Source: Planctomycetota bacterium (GTDB lineage Bacteria > Planctomycetota > Planctomycetia > Gemmatales > Gemmataceae). Taken from it: a stretch of 7,096 nt of DNA. The translations under genes and the position numbers were made by a program. Below the pieces are notes generated by a model. It worked only from the letters and a program-made list of their open reading frames with translations. It ran no database searches and was not told the DNA's origin. Position 1 is the stretch's first letter. Each line of letters begins with the position of its first letter. The stretch is taken from contig JAGWVO010000189.1 in the NCBI GenBank assembly GCA_018970845.1, positions 1 through 7,096 on the forward strand. The letters are read 5' to 3'. Shown one piece after another: positions 1 to 6,790 of the stretch.

Positions 1-824
1 GGCTTGCCGGTCACTCGGGCCACCATGTCGATCACTTCGCGCACGGATGCTCCCTTGCCCGTGCCCAAATTGATGGCGCGGAAGACGCCCGGCCTGCTGG
101 TGGACAGGGCCTTGGCGTGGGCGTCGGCAAGGTCGGCCACATGGACATAGTCGCGGACGCAGGTGCCGTCGGGAGTGGGCCAGTCGGTCCCGAACACCCT
201 CAATTGCCTGTCGGGAAACGCCACGGCGTCGAGGGCCAGCGGGATCAGGTGGGATTCGGGGTCGTGGTCCTCGCCCAGCAGGCCGTCGGGGTCGGCCCCC
301 GCCGCGTTGAAATATCTCAGGGCCGTCGCCCCGATGCCGTGGGCCCGGGCATGGGCCGCCAGCGCCCATTCGGAGGCGAGCTTGGTTTCGCCATAGGGGT
401 TCACCGGCCCCTTGGGCAGCGACTCAACGATGTCGGCCCCCTCGGGTTCCCCGTACACCGCGCAGGTGGAGGAAAAAACGATATGCCCGACCTTTTGGCG
501 CGCCATGCAGCGGAGGAGGGCCATGGTGCCTCCCATGTTGTTGCGCCAGTAGAGGCCTGGGTTGGAGACCGACTCGCCAACCAGGGCGTAGGCGGCGAAA
601 TGGACCACCGCCTCGGCGCGGTGGGCCAACAGGGCATGGTCGAGCCTGTCCTCGTCGAGGAGGTCGCCCTCCGCCAGCCGGCCGGGGCCGACGGCCAGTT
701 CGGCGGCGCGGCGGTGGCCGCGGGAGAGGTTGTCATACACGAGCACATCGTGGCCCGAATCAGCCAGCAGCCTTGCCGTGTGGCTGCCGATGTATCCGGC
801 CCCTCCCGTGACGATGATTCGCAT
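1..824 (-). CDS. galE: UDP-glucose 4-epimerase, C-terminus cut by window edge
   Basis: Interconverts UDP-glucose and UDP-galactose in the cytoplasm (Leloir pathway; supplies UDP-Gal for surface polysaccharides). 274 residues are visible of the usual 330-340. The protein begins MRIIVTGGAGYIGSH, the NAD-binding Rossmann motif GGxGxxG at residues 7-13. The SDR catalytic pair is Tyr144 and Lys148 in NPYGETK. The upstream FSSTCAVYG stretch (117-125) has Thr120 where E. coli GalE has Ser124, a common and tolerated swap. LRYFNAAGADP and RDYVHVADLADAH, both typical of GalE, follow. The ATG at 824 is preceded by GAGG eight bases upstream, overlapping the stop region of the ABC ATPase gene. The 10-bp gap between the two genes suggests co-transcription. 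Other UDP-sugar epimerases of the extended SDR family are possible, but the motif set is classical GalE. Confidence 0.95.
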   Translation of the reverse strand, partial: MRIIVTGGAGYIGSHTARLLADSGHDVLVYDNLSRGHRRAAELAVGPGRLAEGDLLDEDRLDHALLAHRAEAVVHFAAYALVGESVSNPGLYWRNNMGGTMALLRCMARQKVGHIVFSSTCAVYGEPEGADIVESLPKGPVNPYGETKLASEWALAAHARAHGIGATALRYFNAAGADPDGLLGEDHDPESHLIPLALDAVAFPDRQLRVFGTDWPTPDGTCVRDYVHVADLADAHAKALSTSRPGVFRAINLGTGKGASVREVIDMVARVTGK

Positions 825-834
825 GCCGTTGGCC

Positions 835-1770
835 TCAGCTCGTGATGCCCTTGGTGATGCCGAGGAAGACATCCTCGAGGTCGATCTCCTCCTCCATGAG
901 CAGGCGGAGGCGGAAACCGGCGCCCACCAGGGCGTCGGCCAGCGGGCCGGGATCGATGGTTCCCTGGGCGAGCGTCACCCGCAGGCAGGGTGGGTCGTTG
1001 CACGGCTCGACGGAAAGCACGGAGGGATGCTTTTCGAGCAGGTCGGCGGCCTCCCGGTCGCGGCCGTCGGCCACTCCCACCCGAACCACCGGATTTTGGC
1101 GCACCTGCCTGATCGCCTCGGCGACATCGCCGTTGAACAGCAACTGCCCCTTCTCGATGATGCCGATCTTGTTGCAGATGTCGGCCAGCTCGGGAAGGAT
1201 GTGGCTTGAGATCATGATCGTCTTGCCGAGGCCCCTGAGCTTCTTCAGCAGGCGCCGCATCTCGATGCGGGCGCGGGGGTCGAGCCCGCTGGCGGGTTCA
1301 TCCAGCAGCAGCACCTGCGGGTCGTGCAGCAGCACGCGCGCCAGGCCCAGCCTTTGGGTCATTCCCCGGCTCAGGCTCGTCACCAGCGCCTCGCGCTTGA
1401 ACGCCAGGTCCACGAGGTCGAGCACCTCGTCGCATTTCCTTCGCCGGGCCTCTCCGCCGATGCGGTAGGCGCTGGCGAAGAACTCGAGGTACTCGATCAC
1501 CTTCATGTCGTCGTACACGCCGAAGAAGTCGGGCATGTAGCCGACGGCGCGGCGGATCTCGCGCGGGTTGGTGTGGATGGAATGGCCGCAGACGAACCCC
1601 TCGCCCCAGGTGGGGTTCAGCAGGGTGGCCAGGATGCGCATCGTGGTCGTCTTGCCAGCGCCGTTGGGGCCGATGAAGCCGTAGACATCTCCGGGCTCAA
1701 GCTTGAGCGTGAGCCTGTTCAGCGCGTACAGGTCGCCGTAGGTCTTGGTGAGGTCGCGTGTCTCGATCAT
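835..1770 (-). CDS. ABC transporter ATP-binding protein (ABC-2/CcmA type)
   Basis: Cytoplasmic ATPase subunit of an ABC-2-type exporter or membrane-remodelling complex, 311 residues. Visible motifs in order: Walker A GPNGAGKT (34-41), a Q-loop region around GYMPDFFGVYDDMKV (77-91), a signature in the form LSRGMTQRLGLAR (133-145), Walker B VLLLDEP (153-159), D-loop SGLD (161-164) and H-switch SSH (188-190). The signature has SRGM in place of SGGQ, as is common in this subfamily. A C-terminal regulatory domain of roughly 90 residues follows the nucleotide-binding domain. The ATG at 1770 is chosen over the longer open frame because MIETRDLTKTYGD is the normal family start, GGAG lies eight bases upstream, and the ATG overlaps the TGA of the preceding gene by four bases (ATGA). 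The partner is very likely the membrane protein encoded just upstream. No conventional polytopic permease gene is adjacent. The substrate is unknown. Confidence 0.95.
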   Translation of the reverse strand: MIETRDLTKTYGDLYALNRLTLKLEPGDVYGFIGPNGAGKTTTMRILATLLNPTWGEGFVCGHSIHTNPREIRRAVGYMPDFFGVYDDMKVIEYLEFFASAYRIGGEARRRKCDEVLDLVDLAFKREALVTSLSRGMTQRLGLARVLLHDPQVLLLDEPASGLDPRARIEMRRLLKKLRGLGKTIMISSHILPELADICNKIGIIEKGQLLFNGDVAEAIRQVRQNPVVRVGVADGRDREAADLLEKHPSVLSVEPCNDPPCLRVTLAQGTIDPGPLADALVGAGFRLRLLMEEEIDLEDVFLGITKGITS

Positions 1771-3992
1771 TCCGTCGGCTCCACGGTGCGGTCCACCGGC
1801 AGGAAGGCCCGGACGAGGACGGCTCCCCTTTCCGGATCCGCGGTGGCGGGAACTCCGTCCAAGGTGAGGTTCGCGGGGGAAAACGCCGCGCGGCCCACCA
1901 GCACGACCTCGTCGCGCCACGAGTCCTCGATTCGGCGCAGCCGCCACGACTGGTCCCAGCCCAAGCCCATCGCGCGCGCCGCGTCGGAAGCCTCGGGCCG
2001 CGCGAAGAGGAACGGCTGGAAAGCCGCCGGCAACGCCGGCCGAGCCTGCTCCCGCCCCCCGATCACCCGCCCGCCTTCCACCACTCCGGCCCCCTGGTGC
2101 ATGAGCACCCGCCAGGTTTCGGAGGCTTCCCCGGCATCACCCAGGCGGATCGTCTCCACCAGCACGCGCCCGCCCCGGCCCGGCAGGTCGCCCAGCGCCT
2201 GCATCCGGCCCGCGTGCAGGAGCACGACATCGGTCAGGTCGATCGGGAGATGGTTCTCGATGGATCCATGAAGATGGGGCGCGGTTCGCGACGGCCTCAG
2301 CGACGAAACCAGTGGACTTTTCACCAGCTTGGCGGAGAAGCGCCCCGCGAGCACCTGCTCCCCTCCCGGCGGGCAAAGGAGGCCGTTCACGGAACCCAGG
2401 TCGGGCGCCTGCGACGACACCGCGCGGGTGGCCAGGGGCGGCATCGGCCTTGGCCTGTCCTCCACGGTGACGGGGCCCACCGGGCCGGAGCGCCACGCCT
2501 CGGTCTCAAACCATGAGGCCGCGGGCGACATCGCGACATCATGGCGGCTTCCATGCGGATCCACCCTTGCCAGCATCACCTCGCCCCAGGCCCGCGGGCA
2601 TTCCCGCCGGGTATCCAGGTCCACCAGGGTGAACCAACGCTCGACGGGCTTGTCGCCACGGGTGAGCCGTGTCGCGGCAAGGATCGCGGCCGTCGATGCG
2701 ATGGCCAGGACAGGGAAGCTGAGCCAGGTTGCCGCGGGGCGCCGCGCCAGTCGGTCGGCCAGCAGGTAGTCGATCGGTCCGAAAAGCGCTCCCAATGCCA
2801 GGATAATGAGAACCACCCAGCCGAAGGGCACGACGGAGACTCCGGTGTCGGCGAGGTTGTCGAGGAAGGCCGAGCCGGACGAACGCGCCGCGGGCAGGCC
2901 GCCATCGGCCAGGACCTTGCCCCAGAACCCGCGCCAGATTTCCTTTTCCTGCCGGGCCGTTTCCTCCGAAGGCTCAAGGGCCACCGCACAGATCAGCACC
3001 CATCCGCGGCCCGCGCCACCCTGCACCAAAATCGGCCTTGGCCCCCTTCCGGGACTTGGCTCCCTCGCGAGGATCTCACCCGAGCCCAAGGTGGCCTCGA
3101 GCGATGTCACCGGGCGCGCCGCCAGCGGGGGCAGGTTGCCCGCCACCCACCGGGGCAGCGACGAAACGGGCACACGCCGGCTTTCCTGCGACTTCGCCGC
3201 TTCCGCCGGCCATTTCACCCCGAGCTGAAGCGACTTCCCAAAGGCCGCGAGGTTGGCCTGGTTCCCCTGTTCAACGCCGACCACCAAGCGGCCGCCATCG
3301 GCCAGCCAGCAACCCAGCGCCTCCCGCCTCCTAGACTGCGCGGGGGCCATCCACGCCGACATGAATGCGTCCGAAAGGCTCACGATGGCCATGTCGACCC
3401 CGAGGAATCCCGATGGATCCACGGGGAGGATGTCGGGTTGGTCCACAAGCACCATGCCCGGATACGGTTCGGCGTCGCGGGAGTCGGCCTGGTCGGTCGC
3501 TCCGGTGGCCGCCTGGCGGTCGAGCCTGCCCAAAATGCGTTCCAGTTCCGGAAACTTGGCTCCCATGGCCAGCACGACAGGTTGGTGGGGCGCGAGCGAT
3601 TTCATGGCCGAGGGGGCGATATCCCAAGAGCCGGCGACGGATCCGTCGGCCTGCCGCAGGATCACCCGCAAAGGCTGCAGCCAGCTGCCGGTGTGTCGCG
3701 CCAGCAAGGGCACCGTGTGCGTGCCATCGCCCAGTCCTTCCAACGAAAACGAGGTCTCGCACGGGTTGCCCGCGGGGTCGCGCGATTCCACCACAAGCGA
3801 GCAACCCCTGGAATCGTCGCGGCCGTTCAACCGCACGGTGGCTCGCATGGGAAAAGGGCAACCCGCCTTCACCACGCCCTGGCCGCCCTGGGCCGGCCAA
3901 CCGGCGGACACGGAAACCAGCGCCGGGGCGGCGGGAATGCCGCCGGCACCGCAGGAAACGAGCCACACGAAGGCCAGAAGACGGGACAGCAT
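1767..3992 (-). CDS. Large membrane protein with GATase-like domain, ABC-associated, uncharacterised
   Basis: I do not recognise a named family. Numbered from the ATG at 3992, the protein has 741 residues. It starts with a signal-like segment (MLSRLLAFVWLVSC, then GAGGIPAAPA), followed by a long probably extracytoplasmic region. Within it, residues about 178-262 read like a glutamine-amidotransferase-like fold: a hydrophobic strand with Asp (GVDMAIVSLSD), then ALGCWLADGGRLVVGV (225-240). Such folds occur in membrane proteins paired with ABC-2 ATPases (GldG-like and DUF4350-like). Two membrane segments follow (about 389-411 and 421-443), then a second soluble region to the C-terminus. The gene overlaps the ABC ATPase gene by ATGA, so joint synthesis and a shared complex are likely (inference). 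With only two clear internal helices it is not a standard permease. The start is uncertain: an in-frame GTG at 4004 overlaps the upstream stop (GTGA) and adds four residues. LVSC at 11-14 fits a lipobox, so it may be a lipoprotein. Confidence 0.7.
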   Translation of the reverse strand: MLSRLLAFVWLVSCGAGGIPAAPALVSVSAGWPAQGGQGVVKAGCPFPMRATVRLNGRDDSRGCSLVVESRDPAGNPCETSFSLEGLGDGTHTVPLLARHTGSWLQPLRVILRQADGSVAGSWDIAPSAMKSLAPHQPVVLAMGAKFPELERILGRLDRQAATGATDQADSRDAEPYPGMVLVDQPDILPVDPSGFLGVDMAIVSLSDAFMSAWMAPAQSRRREALGCWLADGGRLVVGVEQGNQANLAAFGKSLQLGVKWPAEAAKSQESRRVPVSSLPRWVAGNLPPLAARPVTSLEATLGSGEILAREPSPGRGPRPILVQGGAGRGWVLICAVALEPSEETARQEKEIWRGFWGKVLADGGLPAARSSGSAFLDNLADTGVSVVPFGWVVLIILALGALFGPIDYLLADRLARRPAATWLSFPVLAIASTAAILAATRLTRGDKPVERWFTLVDLDTRRECPRAWGEVMLARVDPHGSRHDVAMSPAASWFETEAWRSGPVGPVTVEDRPRPMPPLATRAVSSQAPDLGSVNGLLCPPGGEQVLAGRFSAKLVKSPLVSSLRPSRTAPHLHGSIENHLPIDLTDVVLLHAGRMQALGDLPGRGGRVLVETIRLGDAGEASETWRVLMHQGAGVVEGGRVIGGREQARPALPAAFQPFLFARPEASDAARAMGLGWDQSWRLRRIEDSWRDEVVLVGRAAFSPANLTLDGVPATADPERGAVLVRAFLPVDRTVEPTE

Positions 3993-4000
3993 GAGCCGGC

Positions 4001-4321
4001 TCACGGTTTTTCGTGGGGAGGGCAGGAGCACGGTTCCTTGCCGCAACCGGGGCAGCTTAGGCCGTATTTGGTTGAAACCGCGGCGCCCAGGTCGACGCCC
4101 GCGATATTGGCCAGTGTGGCAAGCCATGCCTGAACATCGGCGAACTCGGCCGCCACTTCCTCATGGGACTGGCCGCCCCTGAGCGCCGTGGCCAATTCCC
4201 CCACCTCCTCCATGAACCAAAGGAAGGTGCCGCTGGCGCCCCGGGCCTCGTCCTTGGCGCCGTACAGGTGCTTGATGCGTTCCTGCACTTGCCGCAATGT
4301 GATGTCGCTGGTGCGCGGCAC
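4001..4321 (-). CDS. MazG-like nucleotide pyrophosphohydrolase with cysteine-rich tail
   Basis: Predicted all-alpha NTP pyrophosphohydrolase, 106 residues, which would hydrolyse (d)NTPs to (d)NMPs plus pyrophosphate in the cytoplasm; the actual substrate is unknown. The metal-binding EExxE-type motif is FMEEVGELATAL with Glu38, Glu39 and Glu42. The second acidic motif is AAEFADVQAWLATLAN with Glu59 and Asp62, ending in TKYGLSCPGCG. The C-terminus carries four cysteines (90, 93, 98 and 100; CPGCGKEPCSCP), a spacing that could bind zinc. The start is a GTG at 4321, supported by AGGGAGGA seven bases upstream; the open frame continues to 5302 but that part is antisense to the epimerase gene. It is the first gene of the leftward operon. 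Its stop TGA lies within GTGA at 4001-4004, so it is tightly coupled to the membrane protein gene. A housekeeping nucleotide-pool role is plausible; a link to the ABC system is only positional. Confidence 0.85.
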   Translation of the reverse strand: MPRTSDITLRQVQERIKHLYGAKDEARGASGTFLWFMEEVGELATALRGGQSHEEVAAEFADVQAWLATLANIAGVDLGAAVSTKYGLSCPGCGKEPCSCPPHEKP

Positions 4322-4328
4322 GACGCCA

Positions 4329-4336
4329 TCCTCCCT
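4329..4336 (-). promoter_or_regulatory. Strong ribosome binding site of the MazG-like gene
   Basis: Read on the minus strand this is AGGGAGGA, a near-perfect anti-16S match, seven bases before GTG at 4321. It decides the start of the MazG-like gene and shows that the long upstream open frame is not coding. Confidence 0.8.
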
Positions 4337-4342
4337 ATAGAA

Positions 4343-4377
4343 CAAGCTAGGGATCGGGTGCCGGCCATGCCAGCTTG
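4343..4377. repeat. Inverted repeat CAAGCT/AGCTTG in the divergent spacer
   Basis: CAAGCT at 4343-4348 and AGCTTG at 4372-4377 are perfect 6-bp inverted arms separated by 23 bp. Flanking bases extend the match only partly (CAAGCTAGG versus CAAGCTGGC). The left arm is about 22 bp from the MazG-like start. It could be a dimeric regulator site or chance; six bases is weak support. Confidence 0.25.
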
Positions 4378-4414
4378 ACCAAGGCCTCCGGAAACCCTCC
4401 CCGGAATTTTCATC

Positions 4415-5242
4415 ATGCGCAGCGCCATCACCATTTGCCTTGTTCCCGAGGCCGCCTCGGGACCCTTCGTGTTCCATGGCGACCTCGACCAGGGGTGTCA
4501 CCAGGCCGCGGCGCTGGGTTTTGACGGCGTGGAGATCTTCGCCCCTGGCCCGGAGGCCCTTCCCGCCGACCCCGTCGCCGCCATCCTGCGCCGGCATGGC
4601 CTGGGCTTGGCCGCCCTGGGTTCGGGCGCCGGTTTCCTGAAGCACAAGCTCAGCCTCACCTCCGCCGACGCGAATGTCCGCCGCGGGGCCCGCCAATTTC
4701 TCAAGGAGATGATCCTTGCCGGTGGCAGGTTGGGAGCGCCTGTGATTCTGGGTTCGATGCAGGGCCGGCACGAAGGCGATGTGAGCCGTCCGCAGGCGCT
4801 CGACTGGTTGGCCGAGGCCGTTGCCGAGTTGGCCGATGTGGCCGGGGAAATGGGGCAGCACTTCCTCGTGGAACCGCTCAACCGCTACGAAACCAACCTG
4901 CTTCGCACCGTTGACGAGGCGCTCGACCTGCTGGGCCGCGTCGGCCGCAGGAACGCCAAGGTGCTGGGCGACTTGTTCCACATGAACATCGAGGAGGCCT
5001 CGTGGGCCGCCTCGGTCGCCAAGGTCGGCGCCTCGCTCGGCCATGTCCACTTCGCCGATTCCAACCGCCGGGCGATGGGCCTGGGCCATACCGACTTCAA
5101 GGCCGTGGTGGGCCTGCTGCAGGGCGCCGGCTACCAGGGTTACCTCTCGGCCGAGATTTTCCCGCTGCCCGATCCCGTCGAGGCCGGCCGGCAGACCCTC
5201 AAGGCGTTCCGCGAGGCCACCCGCGACATTCCGGACAGGTGA
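4415..5242 (+). CDS. Sugar isomerase/epimerase, ketose 3-epimerase-like TIM barrel
   Basis: A 275-residue cytoplasmic enzyme of the AP-endonuclease-2-like TIM-barrel superfamily, which epimerises or isomerises ketoses or sugar phosphates with a divalent metal. The four metal ligands of D-tagatose/D-psicose 3-epimerases can be placed: Glu153 in VEPLNRYETN, Asp186 in LGDLFHMNIEE, His212 in HVHFADSNRR and Glu247 in SAEIFPLPD. These sit one residue later than the positions I recall for Pseudomonas cichorii D-tagatose 3-epimerase (152, 185, 211, 246). Glu153 and Glu247 would be the acid/base pair; His189 and Arg218 match substrate-contact positions. Length is complete for the family. The ATG at 4415 gives the expected N-terminus (ITICLVPEA) but has only a weak GGAA eight bases upstream. 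It stands alone, divergent from the operon and convergent with tsaE. Substrate cannot be told from sequence: free ketoses, L-ribulose or a sugar phosphate are all possible. Confidence 0.85.
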   Translation: MRSAITICLVPEAASGPFVFHGDLDQGCHQAAALGFDGVEIFAPGPEALPADPVAAILRRHGLGLAALGSGAGFLKHKLSLTSADANVRRGARQFLKEMILAGGRLGAPVILGSMQGRHEGDVSRPQALDWLAEAVAELADVAGEMGQHFLVEPLNRYETNLLRTVDEALDLLGRVGRRNAKVLGDLFHMNIEEASWAASVAKVGASLGHVHFADSNRRAMGLGHTDFKAVVGLLQGAGYQGYLSAEIFPLPDPVEAGRQTLKAFREATRDIPDR

Positions 5243-5246
5243 TCGC

Positions 5247-5744
5247 TCACGCCCCTGATGAACCAGCGAGTCTGCCTTTCCATGCTTCCAGCAATCGTCC
5301 ATGCGCCGGGCCTGTCGCCCGGGCCCTGAGCAACCGCCCGCGCGGCTCGGCCACTTCCAGCCGCACCGCGAGCAGGTCGTCGGGCAGGAGGTGCGCCACG
5401 CGGTCGGCCCACTCCACCACGAACACTCCTCCCGAACCGAGCCACTCCGCCGCCCCGAGGTCGTCGAACTCGGCGGGGTTCTTCAGCCTGTAGGCGTCGC
5501 AGTGATGCATCATGAGCCGGCCCGGGTAATGCTGCATCAGGGTGAAGGTCGGGCTGCTCACCGAGGCGAGGTCGCCAACCTCGAGCCCCTCGGCCATCGC
5601 GCGGGTGAAGGCGGTCTTGCCCGCACCCAGCGGGCCCATCAGCGCCACGACCATGCCCGGGAACGCCAACCTTCCCAGGTGGCGGCCGGCGCGCGCTGTC
5701 GCTTCCTCGTCGGGCAGGCCGAATTCCATTTCCATCCAATCCAT
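5247..5744 (-). CDS. tsaE: tRNA threonylcarbamoyladenosine biosynthesis ATPase TsaE
   Basis: TsaE works with TsaB and TsaD in the cytoplasm to attach threonylcarbamoyl to A37 of ANN-decoding tRNAs (t6A). The 165-residue protein has Walker A GPLGAGKT (37-44), the switch-like SVSSPTFTL (61-69), HHCDAYRL with Asp83, Tyr85 and Arg86, and VVEWADR with Glu111 and Trp112. All are hallmarks of the family. Its tail runs some 35 residues past the usual core and ends in a Gly/Ser/Ala-rich segment. Start choice is soft: ATG at 5744 is used, but ATGs at 5735 and 5729 (MEMEF, MEF) would also give a normal N-terminus, and none has a good ribosome binding site. It is convergent with the epimerase (4-bp gap between stops) and divergent from the exonuclease (23-bp gap). 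tsaB and tsaD are not nearby. Confidence 0.95.
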   Translation of the reverse strand: MDWMEMEFGLPDEEATARAGRHLGRLAFPGMVVALMGPLGAGKTAFTRAMAEGLEVGDLASVSSPTFTLMQHYPGRLMMHHCDAYRLKNPAEFDDLGAAEWLGSGGVFVVEWADRVAHLLPDDLLAVRLEVAEPRGRLLRARATGPAHGRLLEAWKGRLAGSSGA

Positions 5745-5767
5745 CGAACGCCACTTACCATGGTTTC
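5745..5767. promoter_or_regulatory. Very short divergent spacer between tsaE and the exonuclease gene
   Basis: Only 23 bp separate two divergent start codons. That is too short for two promoters, so promoter elements must lie within the opposite gene's 5' coding end. No purine-rich ribosome binding site precedes the exonuclease ATG at 5768. No promoter boxes are recognisable. Confidence 0.35.
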
Positions 5768-6790
5768 ATGGGCGAATTGCTGCGAGTCACCGCCGAGGGA
5801 TTGTACTGCGAGGCGGGTGATTTTTTCATCGACCCCTGGCGCCCCGTTTCCCGGGCCGTCATTACCCATGGTCATTCCGACCATGCCCGCCCTGGCGGCG
5901 GACATTACCTTGCCGCCGCCGACGGGCTCCCCGTGCTGCGCGCCCGCCTCGGGAAGGACACGCCCCTTGAGGGCGTTTCCTACGGCCAAACGGTTGTCCA
6001 CAACGGCGTCAGCATTTCCCTTCACCCCGCGGGACACATTTTGGGATCGGCGCAGGTGCGCGTGGAACACAAGGGCGATGTCTGGGTGGCCAGCGGCGAC
6101 TACAAGGACGGCGCCGACCCCACCTGCGCCCCGTTTGAACCGGTGCCTTGCCGCGTGTTCATCACCGAATCGACATTCGGACTGCCGATTTACCGCTGGA
6201 GTCCGGCGGGCGGGCTTCGGTTGGAAATCCTCGATTGGTGGAACGAATGCGCCGGGCAGGGCCGCGCCGCGGTGCTTCTGGGCTATTCGCTGGGCAAGGC
6301 GCAACGGTTGCTGGCCATGGTGGGAAACGACGGCCCCGGCCCGATCATCGAGCATGGAGCCGTCGCCGGCATGACGGCGGCCTACCGCGAGGCCGGAGTT
6401 TCACTGCCGGCGACAAGGGCCGCGGCGGATGGGCCCCCGCCGGAAGGCTGGGGGCGCTGCCTGGTCCTGGCCCCTCCCTCGGCTCAGGGATCTCCCTGGA
6501 TGCGCAAATTCGGCGACGCCTCGGTGGCGTTCGCCTCGGGCTGGATGCAGGTGCGCGGTTCGCGCCGCAGGCAGGGGGCCGACCGCGGTTTCGTGGTATC
6601 CGACCATGCCGATTGGCCCGGCCTGCTCGAGTCCGTCAAGGCCACGGGGGCCGAGCGGGTTCTGGTCACGCATGGGCAGGTTTCGGTGCTGAGCCGATTT
6701 CTCTCCGAAAAGGGGTTGCAGGCGGGGCCGCTCGCCACGCGCTGGACGGGCGAGGCGGACGACGCGCCCGGGGGTGGGGAGTCGCCATGA
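5768..6790 (+). CDS. Ligase-associated DNA damage response exonuclease (beta-CASP/MBL fold)
   Basis: A 340-residue metallo-beta-lactamase/beta-CASP nuclease of the SNM1/CPSF73-like group, predicted to trim DNA ends before sealing by the ligase encoded next to it. Motifs in order: HxHxDH as THGHSDHAR (His34, His36, Asp38, His39); HPAGHILGSAQ (His90); SGDYK (Asp111); ITESTFG (132-138); a YSLGKAQR stretch (173-180) typical of the DNA-ligase-associated family; ASGWM (256-260); VSDHADW with His280; and VTHG with His302. All expected metal ligands are present. ATG at 5768 gives the usual short lead into GLYCEAGDFFIDPW. The stop TGA overlaps the ligase ATG by four bases (ATGA), so the two are translationally coupled. 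The family is known to co-occur with an ATP-dependent ligase, an Lhr-like helicase and a metallophosphoesterase. An RNA-processing beta-CASP role is less likely given this neighbour. Confidence 0.93.
   Translation: MGELLRVTAEGLYCEAGDFFIDPWRPVSRAVITHGHSDHARPGGGHYLAAADGLPVLRARLGKDTPLEGVSYGQTVVHNGVSISLHPAGHILGSAQVRVEHKGDVWVASGDYKDGADPTCAPFEPVPCRVFITESTFGLPIYRWSPAGGLRLEILDWWNECAGQGRAAVLLGYSLGKAQRLLAMVGNDGPGPIIEHGAVAGMTAAYREAGVSLPATRAAADGPPPEGWGRCLVLAPPSAQGSPWMRKFGDASVAFASGWMQVRGSRRRQGADRGFVVSDHADWPGLLESVKATGAERVLVTHGQVSVLSRFLSEKGLQAGPLATRWTGEADDAPGGGESP

Larger units (their letters stand above)
4322..4414. promoter_or_regulatory. Divergent intergenic region, probable promoters for both directions
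   Basis: These 93 bp are the only sizeable non-coding stretch. They separate the leftward operon start (GTG at 4321) from the rightward epimerase start (ATG at 4415), so promoters for both should lie here or just inside the genes. A TTGACC at 4375-4380 on the plus strand resembles a -35 box, but there is no convincing -10 at 16-18 bp from it. No good sigma-70 pair is visible on the minus strand either. The assignment rests on position, not on recognised boxes. Confidence 0.4.

Noticed and set aside
401..1003. 200-residue minus-strand open frame overlapping galE and the ABC gene
   Set aside because: It is out of frame with both genes, which have full motif sets. Its translation is low-complexity Pro/Arg/Ser-rich.
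1771..1947. N-terminal extension of the ABC ATPase to 1947
   Set aside because: The extension overlaps the C-terminal coding part of the membrane protein, has no family similarity, and the ATG at 1770 has both a ribosome binding site and an ATGA overlap.
2541..4133. 530-residue open frame on the plus strand, with other long plus-strand frames at 1324-2516 and 3253-4182
   Set aside because: They lie antisense to the ABC ATPase and membrane protein genes. Their composition is Arg/Pro/Gly/His-rich with no recognisable motif, as expected of high-GC shadow frames.
4375..4380. TTGACC as a -35 box for the epimerase gene
   Set aside because: No acceptable -10 box lies 16-18 bp downstream (that position reads TCCCCG).
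5239..5250. Palindrome GTGAtcgcTCAC containing both convergent stop codons, considered as a bidirectional terminator
   Set aside because: The stem is only 4 bp with no T-tract on either strand. It follows simply from two facing TGA stops each preceded by G.
4322..5302. Long N-terminal extension of the MazG-like frame
   Set aside because: It is antisense to the epimerase gene, which has complete catalytic motifs; GTG at 4321 has an excellent ribosome binding site.
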